Source: Sphaerisporangium sp040685555
Lineage (GTDB): Bacteria > Actinomycetota > Actinomycetes > Streptosporangiales > Streptosporangiaceae
DNA length: 64,000 nt
Assembly (NCBI RefSeq): GCF_040685555.1
Contig: NZ_JBFBIK010000007.1
Span: forward strand, 59,276 to 123,275
Direction: 5' to 3'
The notes under the pieces were generated by a model. That model was not told the DNA's origin, did no database searches, and saw only the letters and a list, made by a program, of their open reading frames with translations. Below are positions 34,732-42,236 of the stretch, in pieces. Position numbers and translations under genes: made by a program. Every line of letters starts with the position of its first letter. The stretch's first letter is position 1.

Positions 34732-36557
34732 CCGTCGACGTCTCGTGGATCTGCCGTTTCCCCGCCCTGTCGCCCGACAACCGGGCCGTCGCGTTCGTCA
34801 GCGACCGCGACGGCTCGCCCCGCGCCTGGGTCCAACCCCTGCCCGAGTACCTGGCCGAGGGGCGCGAAGCCATGCTCACCGGCCGCCAGTCCGTGCCCCC
34901 GGCGGGCATGCCGCAGGCACGGGTGATCGACACCGGCCCCGAGCCGGTCGGCAACGTGCTCTGGTCGCCCGACGGCGAGTGGCTGGCCGTCCTCGTCTCG
35001 CCGGGCGGGGGAGAGCACACACAGGTGTGGGCCGTACGGCCCGACGGCACCGACCGCCGCCTGCTCGCCGGGCCGACCGACACCCCCGCGCGGGGCTCCG
35101 CCGTGTTCGTGCGGTGGACCGGGCAGGGCTCGACGCTGCTCGTCGCCGAGCTGGGCGGGTCCGGCTCGACGGAGGCCGTGCTCATCGACGCGGGCCTCGG
35201 CCACCGCGACACCATCGCGGTCGGCCCGCTGATGTGGCCGAGCGCGGTGAGCCGCGACCACAGCCGGGTGCTGCTGCGCCACGGGCCCCGCGGCATGCGC
35301 GAGATGTCGGTCGCCGACCTGCCTTTCGGGAAGGAGAGGCCGCTGCTTCCGCCGACGACCGACCTCGGCACGCTGTCCCCCGACGGCGAGGTGGCCTACA
35401 TCCGCTCCAACGCCGGCCGCGACCGCATGGCGCTGATCGCGATGCCCATGGGCGGGGCTCCCCAGGTGATCGCCGAGCGTCCCGACGCGGAGCTCGACCG
35501 GTTCTCCGTCAGCGTGGACGGCACGGTGGCCCTGCTCGTCTGGAACGTCGCGGGCCGCTCCGAGCTGGAGGTGGCCGACCTGATCGAGGGCGGCACCCGG
35601 CCGCTCCCGCCGCCGCCGGTCGACGTGATCAGCTCCGCCCGGCTGTCCCTGGACGGCACCCTGGCCGTGATCGCGGGGGAGGGCCCCGCCACGCCCTCAT
35701 ACGTGCTGCTGTGCGACCTCGCGACCGGCGTCTACCGCCGGGTGGCCGGTGACGACCCCCTGCCGGACGACATCGAGGCCGAGCTGATCCAGTTCAACGC
35801 CAGGGACGGCCTGGAGCTGAGCGGCTGGCTGTACCGCGCCGGGCCGTCCCGCACGCCGTGCGTGATCTACCTGCACGGCGGCCCCGAGAGCCAGGAACGC
35901 CCGACGTTCAACCCGCTCTTCCAGCGGCTCCTGGCGGCCGGCATCAGCGTGCTCGCGCCCAACGTCCGGGGCTCCTCGGGCTTCGGGCGCGCGTTCCTCG
36001 ACGCCGACAACCACGCGCTGCGCTTCCACGCCATCGACGACGTGGCCGACTGCGTGGACCACCTCGTGCGGACGGGCGTCGCCGACGCCGGCAGGGTGGC
36101 CTGCATGGGCCGCTCGTACGGGGGCTACCTGACCCTCGCGGCCCTGGTGACCTACCCCGAACTGTTCCGCGCCGGGGTGGACGTGTGCGGCATGGCCGAC
36201 TTCGCGACCTTCTACGCCCGCACCGAGCCGTGGATCGCCGCCGCGGCCGTCTCCGAGTACGGCGATCCGGTGGCCGACCGCGACCTGCTGCGGGCCCTTT
36301 CGCCCATCCACTCCTTCGACAAGCTGGCCGCGCCGCTGCTCGTCGTCCACGGCGCGCAGGACACCAACGTGCCGGTGTACGAGGCCGAGCAGGTCGTGGC
36401 CGAGGCCATCGCGCACGGCATCCCGTGCCGCTACCTGCTCTTCGACGACGAGGGCCACGAGACGGTCAGGACGGCCAACAAGATCGCCTTCGTGGAGGCC
36501 GTCGTCGCGTGGCTCGGGCGGTGGTTCGAGGAACAGCCCGGCGGTTCTGGCGGTTGA
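34683..36557 (+). CDS. S9-family (prolyl oligopeptidase-like) peptidase
   Basis: A 624-aa protein with an N-terminal beta-propeller (repeated LSPDxR/SPDGEW blocks) and a C-terminal alpha/beta hydrolase: GRSYGGY (Ser478), GAQDTNVP (Asp) and DEGHET (His). No signal peptide, so probably cytosolic. Starts at GTG 34683 or GTG 34707; either overlaps the amidotransferase gene by 25-49 bp, indicating translational coupling. It may trim or recycle the peptide-like product of the upstream ligases; this is inferred from position only. Confidence 0.85.
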   Translation: MATWTPGVVASSTRSLTVDVSWICRFPALSPDNRAVAFVSDRDGSPRAWVQPLPEYLAEGREAMLTGRQSVPPAGMPQARVIDTGPEPVGNVLWSPDGEWLAVLVSPGGGEHTQVWAVRPDGTDRRLLAGPTDTPARGSAVFVRWTGQGSTLLVAELGGSGSTEAVLIDAGLGHRDTIAVGPLMWPSAVSRDHSRVLLRHGPRGMREMSVADLPFGKERPLLPPTTDLGTLSPDGEVAYIRSNAGRDRMALIAMPMGGAPQVIAERPDAELDRFSVSVDGTVALLVWNVAGRSELEVADLIEGGTRPLPPPPVDVISSARLSLDGTLAVIAGEGPATPSYVLLCDLATGVYRRVAGDDPLPDDIEAELIQFNARDGLELSGWLYRAGPSRTPCVIYLHGGPESQERPTFNPLFQRLLAAGISVLAPNVRGSSGFGRAFLDADNHALRFHAIDDVADCVDHLVRTGVADAGRVACMGRSYGGYLTLAALVTYPELFRAGVDVCGMADFATFYARTEPWIAAAAVSEYGDPVADRDLLRALSPIHSFDKLAAPLLVVHGAQDTNVPVYEAEQVVAEAIAHGIPCRYLLFDDEGHETVRTANKIAFVEAVVAWLGRWFEEQPGGSGG

Positions 36558-36565
36558 CTTGCGGC

Positions 36566-37465
36566 ATGGCTGACCGAATGGCTGATCCAGTTGAGTTCAC
36601 CGCCGACGGCATCACGCTCGCCGGCGACCTCAGGGTGCCGGAGGGCGAGGGCCCCCATCCGGCCCTGGTGTTCACCGGGCCGCTCACCGGCGTGAAGGAG
36701 CAGGTCACCGGCCTGTACGCGTCCCGGCTGGCCGAGGCGGGGTACGTCACGCTGGCCTTCGACCACCGCAACTTCGGCGGGTCGGGTGGCACGCCGCGCC
36801 ACCACGAGGACCCGCAGGGAAAGCTCGGCGACCTGCGGGCCGCCGTGTCGTACCTGCGCGGCCTTCCCGAGGTGGACGGCGAGCGCGTGGGCGCCGTCGG
36901 CATCTGCCTGGGCGCGGGGTACGCGCTCCGGTTCGCGGCGTTCGATCCGAGGGTGAAGGCCTTCGTGGGCATCGCGGGCGCGTACAACAATCCGTACGCC
37001 ATGCGGTCGGGCATGTCCGATGCGGGCTACCAGGAGGCGCTGGAATCCTTCACCGAGGTGTTCGAACGGCAGGACCGGGGTGGCCCGGTGGAGTACTTCC
37101 CGGCGGTCGCCGTCTTCGGCGAGGCGGCGATGCAGGGGGAGGAGCCGTTCGCCTACTACGGCACCGAGCGCTCGGTGTCCCCGTCGTGGAAGAACACGAT
37201 CACCCGGGCGTCGATCCGCGAGTTGATCACCGTGGACAACATGATGGGCGCCGACTTCCTGTCGCCCAAGCCCGGCCTGCTCGTGCACGGCATCGTCGAC
37301 GGCTTCTGCTCCCCGGAGAGCGCCGAGGAGGCCTACAAGCGCATGGACGAGCCCAAGAAGCTCGTCTGGCTCGACGCCAGGCTCCACATCGACCTCTACG
37401 ACACCGAGCCCTACGTCACGCAGGCCGTCACCGAGACCAGTCGCTTCCTCGCCGAGCACCTCTGA
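36566..37465 (+). CDS. Cys-nucleophile alpha/beta hydrolase (dienelactone-hydrolase-like)
   Basis: A 299-aa alpha/beta hydrolase eight bases after the S9 peptidase. The nucleophile elbow reads GICLGAG, so Cys114 replaces the usual Ser as in dienelactone hydrolases; Asp245 (HGIVDGFC) and His274 (ARLHIDLY) complete the triad by position. ATG at 36566 or 36578. The pattern FTGPLTGVKEQVTGLYA and FDHRNFGGSGG is typical of this subgroup. Possibly the fourth step of the cluster, but its substrate is unknown. Confidence 0.82.
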   Translation: MADRMADPVEFTADGITLAGDLRVPEGEGPHPALVFTGPLTGVKEQVTGLYASRLAEAGYVTLAFDHRNFGGSGGTPRHHEDPQGKLGDLRAAVSYLRGLPEVDGERVGAVGICLGAGYALRFAAFDPRVKAFVGIAGAYNNPYAMRSGMSDAGYQEALESFTEVFERQDRGGPVEYFPAVAVFGEAAMQGEEPFAYYGTERSVSPSWKNTITRASIRELITVDNMMGADFLSPKPGLLVHGIVDGFCSPESAEEAYKRMDEPKKLVWLDARLHIDLYDTEPYVTQAVTETSRFLAEHL

Positions 37466-37658
37466 GGGCCCGCATCGGCGGCCCTCGCGATGACAGAGGG
37501 CAGATGACAGAGGACAAAGGGCGGGTAACTATCTTGCCCGCGCATCATTCGGAGCGGGACTGACGCTTGGTCGCAGGGTATGGGGGCTAATGTCGCTGAT
37601 ATGCGACTGACGTGAGTGTCCGCCACAAAGCGACATGAAAGGGCAGGTGTGCACCTAA

Positions 37659-38033
37659 ATGACTCGCCATTGTGCGGAGAATCCGCTTGTCGGCATGGGC
37701 GGGAAAGCGCGGTGGATGACGCTGACCGCGCTCGTGGTCGTGATACCGGTGGTCATCGCGTCGCCGCAGGCAGACGCGAGCGTCCTGGCGACCAGTGGGA
37801 ACTCCGGGGCGACCGTCCGCAGCGACGATCATGGTCCCATCAACTTGACGGTCGGAAACGGCAACCGCAACAAGAATGACCTGAGAGTCGTGAACACCAC
37901 CACTCAACACGGCGTCCAGAACCTGTCGACCACGAACCTGAGCGGAACCACCCGTATTCAGAACTCGTCTTGCAAGAACAGACATCGCGCCTGCAACGTG
38001 TACCAGAGGCAACGGACGTCCCATCGCTGGTAG
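37659..38033 (+). CDS. Small secreted Asn/Thr-rich protein, unknown
   Basis: A 124-aa protein with a hydrophobic N-terminal segment (WMTLTALVVVIPVVIASPQADA) and an Ala-x-Ala cleavage site at about residue 40. The mature part is polar, with GNGNRNKND, TTTQHGVQNLSTTNLSGTT and a basic C-terminus containing two Cys residues (SSCKNRHRACNVY). Alternative start at the ATG of MGGKARW (37695). No family recognised; composition resembles small secreted cell-surface peptides of actinomycetes. Confidence 0.6.
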   Translation: MTRHCAENPLVGMGGKARWMTLTALVVVIPVVIASPQADASVLATSGNSGATVRSDDHGPINLTVGNGNRNKNDLRVVNTTTQHGVQNLSTTNLSGTTRIQNSSCKNRHRACNVYQRQRTSHRW

Positions 38034-38130
38034 GCAACCCCATCCGCGACCGCTGCCCGGTGCGTTCACAACCGGCCGGTCCGCGGCTCGGATAAGGCCC
38101 TGAAAGGCTCCGCGAAGGCCCTGAAAGACG

Positions 38131-38167
38131 AAGGCCCTGGTCTCCGTGAGCCGGTGACCAGGGCCTT
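38131..38167 (-). terminator. Terminator of the initiator tRNA gene
   Basis: A perfect 12-bp inverted repeat AAGGCCCTGGTC / GACCAGGGCCTT around a 13-nt loop, seven bases beyond the tRNA 3' end on the minus strand, followed by CGTCTTTC. Two more copies of AAGGCCCTGAAAG lie just beyond (38094 and 38115), apparently duplicated from its left arm. Confidence 0.82.
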
Positions 38168-38173
38168 CCTTTG

Positions 38174-38247
38174 TAGCGGGGGCAGGATTTGAACCTGCGA
38201 CCTCTGGGTTATGAGCCCAGCGAGCTACCGAGCTGCTCCACCCCGCG
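38174..38247 (-). tRNA. tRNA-Met (initiator, CAT anticodon)
   Basis: Read on the minus strand the gene starts CGCGGGGTGGAGCAGC, has the anticodon stem CTGGG-CTCATAA-CCCAG with CAT at 38213-38211, and T-arm GCAGGTTCAAATCCTGC. The acceptor pairs G2-C71 onward but position 1 is C opposite U72, the unpaired end diagnostic of initiator tRNA; three GC pairs stack at the anticodon stem bottom. The 3' CCA is not encoded. Confidence 0.95.
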
Positions 38248-38400
38248 TCGGTGTTCCACAACCATACCGCCGATCCAGGGGGACGCAAACCGGATCACTC
38301 CAAGGCCGCCGTACGGTCGCGTCCGTACCCGACGGGGGGGGCGGCCGGTGGCCTGTCCCCGTCGGTGAGGCCGGACCCCATGAGCCTGACCCGGCCAGGG

Positions 38401-39558
38401 TCACTCGAAGATCCTTTCAACGTTCTCGTGAGGGCCGGCGGGGAGTGCCGGGGTGTACGTCTCGTGGAGCGGCACGGCGCCGACGGCCCGTACGCCCGGT
38501 ACGAGGCCATCGTGGAACCTGGGGGCGGGCGGCGCGGTGCTCTCGCGCAGGATGACCTCGCCGGAGACCCGCTCGACGCGGCTGCGCGGGCTGGCGGGCC
38601 GGAGCGCCATGGCCATGACGCGCTTGCCGAGCTCTTCCAGTGGGAGGTGGACGGTGGTGAGGGGCGGCGTCAGGTCGGCGATGATCGGGATGTCGTCGAA
38701 GCCCGCCAGGGACACGTCCGCGGGCACGGCGAGCCCGTGCCCGCGCAGGGCGGCGAGCGCGCCGACCGCCATCACATCGGTCAGCGCGAAGACGCAGGTG
38801 GCCCGGAGCCCCCTGCGAAGCAGCTCGGTGGCGGCCTCGAACCCGCCGTCCCTGGTGAAGGCGCCCTCCACGACGTGGCCGGGGTCCAGGGTGATGCCGG
38901 CCTTGGCGAGCGCGTCCTGGAAGCCGGCCAGGCGATCGACCACGGTGGTGAGCCTGGGAGGCCCGGTCAGCACGGCGAAGTCCCGGTGGCCGAGTGCCAG
39001 CATCGCCTCGGCGAGCGCGGCGCCGCCCGCGCGGTTCTCGGGAAGGACCGTGTCGAGGCGGAGGTCCTGGTGGCGGCTGACCGCCGCGACCCGGCCGCCC
39101 GCGGCGGTGTAGGGGGCGATCTCACGCCGCATGGCCTGCCGCCAGGCGCGGTCCTCGAAGCCGGAGCCGATGAGCAGAATCGCCCGAACCCGCTGGCCGC
39201 GCATCATGGAGACGTAGGCGACCTCACGATCGGGGTCGCGGAACGTGCTGCCCAGGATGACGTTCAGGCCCTCGTCGGCGGCGGCGCGCATGACGCCCCT
39301 GGCGACGCCGGCGAAGTAGGGGTCGCCGATGTCGTGGCAGATCACCCCCACGGTCTGGCTGGACGCCCGGGCGAGGGCCTGCGCGTGGGCGTTCGGCGTG
39401 TACGCCAGCTCCGCGGCGGCGGCGAGGACGCGCTCACGGAGGTCCGGCCGGACCTTGGTGGCGCCGTTGAGCACGCGGGAGGCCGTGGCGGGTGAGACCT
39501 GGGCGGACCGGGCCACGTCGTCGAGGGTCACCTGCGGCTGTTCGGACACGTTGTTCAC
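38401..39558 (-). CDS. LacI-family transcriptional regulator
   Basis: A 385-aa repressor: N-terminal HTH VTLDDVARSAQVSPATASRVLNGATKVRPDLRERVL and a periplasmic-binding-like sugar domain (VGVICHDIGDPYFAGVARGVM, LTDVMAVGALAALRGHGLAVPADVSLAGFDDIP). Starts at GTG 39558 next to a GGGGG run; GTG 39549 is an alternative. It faces the sugar-catabolic operon, whose promoter region carries three LacI-type palindromes, so it most likely represses both its own gene and the operon. Inducer unknown. Confidence 0.93.
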   Translation of the reverse strand: MNNVSEQPQVTLDDVARSAQVSPATASRVLNGATKVRPDLRERVLAAAAELAYTPNAHAQALARASSQTVGVICHDIGDPYFAGVARGVMRAAADEGLNVILGSTFRDPDREVAYVSMMRGQRVRAILLIGSGFEDRAWRQAMRREIAPYTAAGGRVAAVSRHQDLRLDTVLPENRAGGAALAEAMLALGHRDFAVLTGPPRLTTVVDRLAGFQDALAKAGITLDPGHVVEGAFTRDGGFEAATELLRRGLRATCVFALTDVMAVGALAALRGHGLAVPADVSLAGFDDIPIIADLTPPLTTVHLPLEELGKRVMAMALRPASPRSRVERVSGEVILRESTAPPAPRFHDGLVPGVRAVGAVPLHETYTPALPAGPHENVERIFE

Positions 39559-39602
39559 CAACCCCCTTGACCGTGATGTGAGAGGAATTTATGGTACGCC
39601 GA

Positions 39603-39614
39603 GAAAGCGCTTTC
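39603..39614. promoter_or_regulatory. LacI-type operator palindrome O1
   Basis: GAAAGCGCTTTC, a perfect 12-bp palindrome of the LacI/GalR type with the central CG, 45 bp upstream of the LacI gene. Confidence 0.82.
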
Positions 39615-39624
39615 CGATCATCGA

Positions 39625-39636
39625 GAAAGCGCTTGC
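39625..39636. promoter_or_regulatory. LacI-type operator palindrome O2
   Basis: GAAAGCGCTTGC, one mismatch from O1 in the right arm, spaced 22 bp centre to centre from O1, about two helical turns, so bound dimers would sit on the same face. Confidence 0.75.
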
Positions 39637-39836
39637 GCGGCTGCTCGCCGACAAGTGGCCGTACATGTGTCAGATGAACGCCCTGCTCCAGTCCTTCACC
39701 GATGTCTTCCCCGAGGTCTGATCTCTGACCCGCGGCGGGCGCCCACCGCGTCCCGCACCCCGGCGGAGCGGGAGATCCACGTCCGCCCGGTGGGCAAGGT
39801 AGCACCGGCCCACCGGGCGGCGCACGATGCCAGATA

Positions 39837-39848
39837 GAAAACGCTTTC
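39837..39848. promoter_or_regulatory. LacI-type operator palindrome O3
   Basis: GAAAACGCTTTC, one base away from a perfect palindrome, located just upstream of the AGGAGG site of the Gfo/Idh gene, where bound repressor would block transcription or initiation. Confidence 0.78.
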
Positions 39849-39866
39849 CAGCAAAGGAGGCCCTGG

Positions 39867-41018
39867 GTGACCACTCGGACCCTAGGCGTTGTGATGAACG
39901 GTGTCACCGGCCGCATGGGCTACCGCCAGCATCTGGTTCGGTCGGTCCTGGCCATCAACGAGCAGGGCGGCATCGACCTCGGCGGCGGCGAGCGGGTGCT
40001 GCTGGAGCCGGTCCTGGTCGGCCGCAGCGAGTACAAGCTTCGCGAGCTCTGCGAGCGGCACAACCTCAAGAACTGGACGACCGACCTCGCGGGCGCGCTG
40101 CGCGACCCGGACAACGCGCTGTACTTCGACGCGCAGGTCACCCCGGCGCGCGTGGGCGCGATCACGCAGGCCATCGAGGCCGGCAAGCACGTCTACACCG
40201 AGAAGCCGCTGGCGGAGACGCTGGAGGAGGCCGTGGCCCTCGCGCGCCTCGCCGAGAGCGCCGGCGTCAGGAACGGCGTCGTGCAGGACAAGCTGTTTCT
40301 GCCGGGCCTGCTCAAGCTCAAGCGCCTGCTCGACGGCGGCTTCTTCGGCCGCGTCCTTTCTGTGCGCGGTGAGTTCGGCTACTGGGTGTTCGAAGGCGAC
40401 TGGCAGCCCGCCCAGCGGCCGTCGTGGAACTACCGTGTCGAGGACGGCGGCGGCATCGCGCTCGACATGTTCTGCCACTGGTCGTACGTGCTGGAGAACC
40501 TCTTCGGCCGGGTCGAGGCGGTCACCGCGCGCGTGGTCACCCACATCCCTGAGCGGGTGGACGAGGCCGGACGGGCCTACGAGGCGACGGCCGACGACGC
40601 CGCGTACGGCATCTTCGAGCTGTCCGGCGGCGCGATCGCCCAGATCAACTCCTCCTGGTGCGTCCGGGTCAACCGCGACGAGCTGGTGGAGTTCCAGGTG
40701 GACGGCACGCATGGCAGCGCGGTCGCCGGCCTGCGTGGCTGCCGGATCCAGCACCGCGGGACCACCCCCATGCCCGTCTGGAACCCCGACCTCCCCGTCA
40801 CCCACTCCTTCAGGGATGACTGGCAGGAGGTCCCCGACAACGAAAGCTTCGGCAACGGGTTCAAGACCCAGTGGGAGATGTTCATCCGGGCCGTGGTCGA
40901 GGGCACGCCGTTCCCGCACGACTTCCTCGCCGGGGCGCGGGGCGTGCAGCTCGCCGAGTCGGGGCTCCGGTCGTCCGCCGAGGGCCGCCGCGTCGAGCTC
41001 CCGGAGATCACTCTGTGA
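39867..41018 (+). CDS. Gfo/Idh/MocA-family oxidoreductase
   Basis: NAD(P)-dependent sugar or inositol dehydrogenase, 383 aa, GTG start behind AAAGGAGG. N-terminal Rossmann fold (VVMNGVTGRMGYRQHLVRS) and the family motif EKPLAETLEEAVAL (EKP, with the active-site Lys), then the C-terminal domain with DGGGIALDMFCHWSYVLENLFG. First of three genes for catabolism of a sugar or related polyol; its partner genes suggest 3-keto-glycoside or inositol-like chemistry, without certainty. Confidence 0.88.
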   Translation: MTTRTLGVVMNGVTGRMGYRQHLVRSVLAINEQGGIDLGGGERVLLEPVLVGRSEYKLRELCERHNLKNWTTDLAGALRDPDNALYFDAQVTPARVGAITQAIEAGKHVYTEKPLAETLEEAVALARLAESAGVRNGVVQDKLFLPGLLKLKRLLDGGFFGRVLSVRGEFGYWVFEGDWQPAQRPSWNYRVEDGGGIALDMFCHWSYVLENLFGRVEAVTARVVTHIPERVDEAGRAYEATADDAAYGIFELSGGAIAQINSSWCVRVNRDELVEFQVDGTHGSAVAGLRGCRIQHRGTTPMPVWNPDLPVTHSFRDDWQEVPDNESFGNGFKTQWEMFIRAVVEGTPFPHDFLAGARGVQLAESGLRSSAEGRRVELPEITL

Positions 41019-41087
41019 CCGTTCTGTGACCGTCCTGTCCACCGCCGAGGCGCACACCTCGGTCCGCGAGCATGTGGGGACCCCTCT

Positions 41088-42236
41088 GTGATCGTCCTGC
41101 CCTCCGCCGGGGGAAGCCTCTCGGCCCACGAACCGCGCGAGCCCGTCGACTGGCCCAGGCCGTCGGGCCCGCCCCGCTCCCGCGTCGCGTATGCGGCCGC
41201 CCACGTTGTCGCCGACCCGCTCGGCGACAACACGCCGGGCGCGTCCGCCGCGGTCGACTGGGCGGCCACACTCCGGTTCCGGCGGCACCTGTGGTCGTAC
41301 GGCTTCCGCGTGGCCGACGCGATGGACACCGCCCAGCGCAACATGGGTCTCGACTGGGCCGCGACGCGCGAGCTGATCAGGCGTACGGCAGGAGAGGCGA
41401 CGGGGTTCGGCGACCCGGCCGAGCTGGTGGCCTGCGGAGCGGGCACCGACCACGCGCCGGACGCCCGTACGCGGGACGACGTGCTGCGCGCCTACGCCGA
41501 GCAGATCGACCTGGTCCAGTCGGCCGGGGCCGGGGTGATCCTCATGGCCAGCCGCCAGCTCGCCGCGCTGGCCCGTACGCCCGAGGAGTACCACGCGGTC
41601 TACGGCAAGCTGCTCGCCGAGGTGGACCGGCCGGTGATCCTGCACTGGCTGGGCGAGATGTTCGACCCGTCGCTGGCGGGCTACTGGGGCTCGCGCGACG
41701 TCACGGCCGCCACCGAGTCGCTGCTCGCGCTGATCCGCGACAACGCCGGCCGGATCGACGGGGTCAAGGTCTCGCTCCTGGACGCCGACCACGAGGTACG
41801 GCTGCGCGCGGCCCTTCCCGCGGGCGTCAGGCTCTACACCGGGGACGACTTCAACTACACACCGCTCATCGAGTCGGGCAGTGACGCGCTGCTCGGCATC
41901 TTCGACGCGATCGCTCCCGCCGCCTCCGCCGCGCTCCAGGCCCTGGACGCGGAGGACACCGGGCGCTACAGGGAGCTGCTGGAGCCCACCGTGCCGCTGT
42001 CGCGGAAGATCTTCGAGGCCCCGACCTACAACTACAAGACCGGCATCGTGTTCCTGGCGTGGCTCGCCGGGCACCAGGACGCGTTCGCCATGGTCGCCGG
42101 GGCGCAGTCGGCCCGTTCCATCGTCCACCTCGCCGAGGTGTACCGCCTGGCCGACCGGGCCGGCCTGTTGCCCGATCCCGATCTGGCGGAGTCGCGCATG
42201 CGCGCCCTGCTCGCCACGGCGGGGGTGGCCGCGTGA
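41088..42236 (+). CDS. DHDPS-fold protein (DUF993-like aldolase)
   Basis: A 382-aa protein of the dihydrodipicolinate-synthase superfamily, DUF993 group. Blocks such as AMDTAQRNMGLDWAATRELIRR, AGAGVILMASRQLAAL, YGKLLAEVDRPVILHWLGEMFDP and DGVKVSLLDADHE support this; the Lys in DGVKVS would be the Schiff-base residue. GTG start at 41088. Probably an aldolase or lyase acting on the oxidised sugar from the upstream dehydrogenase. Overlaps the next gene by four bases (GTGA). Confidence 0.8.
   Translation: MIVLPSAGGSLSAHEPREPVDWPRPSGPPRSRVAYAAAHVVADPLGDNTPGASAAVDWAATLRFRRHLWSYGFRVADAMDTAQRNMGLDWAATRELIRRTAGEATGFGDPAELVACGAGTDHAPDARTRDDVLRAYAEQIDLVQSAGAGVILMASRQLAALARTPEEYHAVYGKLLAEVDRPVILHWLGEMFDPSLAGYWGSRDVTAATESLLALIRDNAGRIDGVKVSLLDADHEVRLRAALPAGVRLYTGDDFNYTPLIESGSDALLGIFDAIAPAASAALQALDAEDTGRYRELLEPTVPLSRKIFEAPTYNYKTGIVFLAWLAGHQDAFAMVAGAQSARSIVHLAEVYRLADRAGLLPDPDLAESRMRALLATAGVAA

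Noticed and set aside
30341..36557. Complete N-acetylglutaminylglutamine amide osmolyte pathway
   Set aside because: The amidotransferase fits, but no GNAT/ATP-grasp synthetase (ngg) or M42-type peptidase is present, so the cluster cannot be called that pathway as it stands.
38174..38247. Integrated element using the initiator tRNA as attachment site
   Set aside because: No integrase and no second copy of the tRNA 3' end occurs within the window.
37587..38288. Minus-strand 233-codon open frame containing the tRNA gene
   Set aside because: The translation reads through the tRNA and its terminator and matches the usual spurious protein produced from tRNA sequence.
39882..42128. 748-codon minus-strand open frame opposite the sugar operon
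   Set aside because: Same reason: it covers the Gfo/Idh and DUF993 genes, whose plus-strand sequences are clearly conserved; no ribosome-binding site and no domain.
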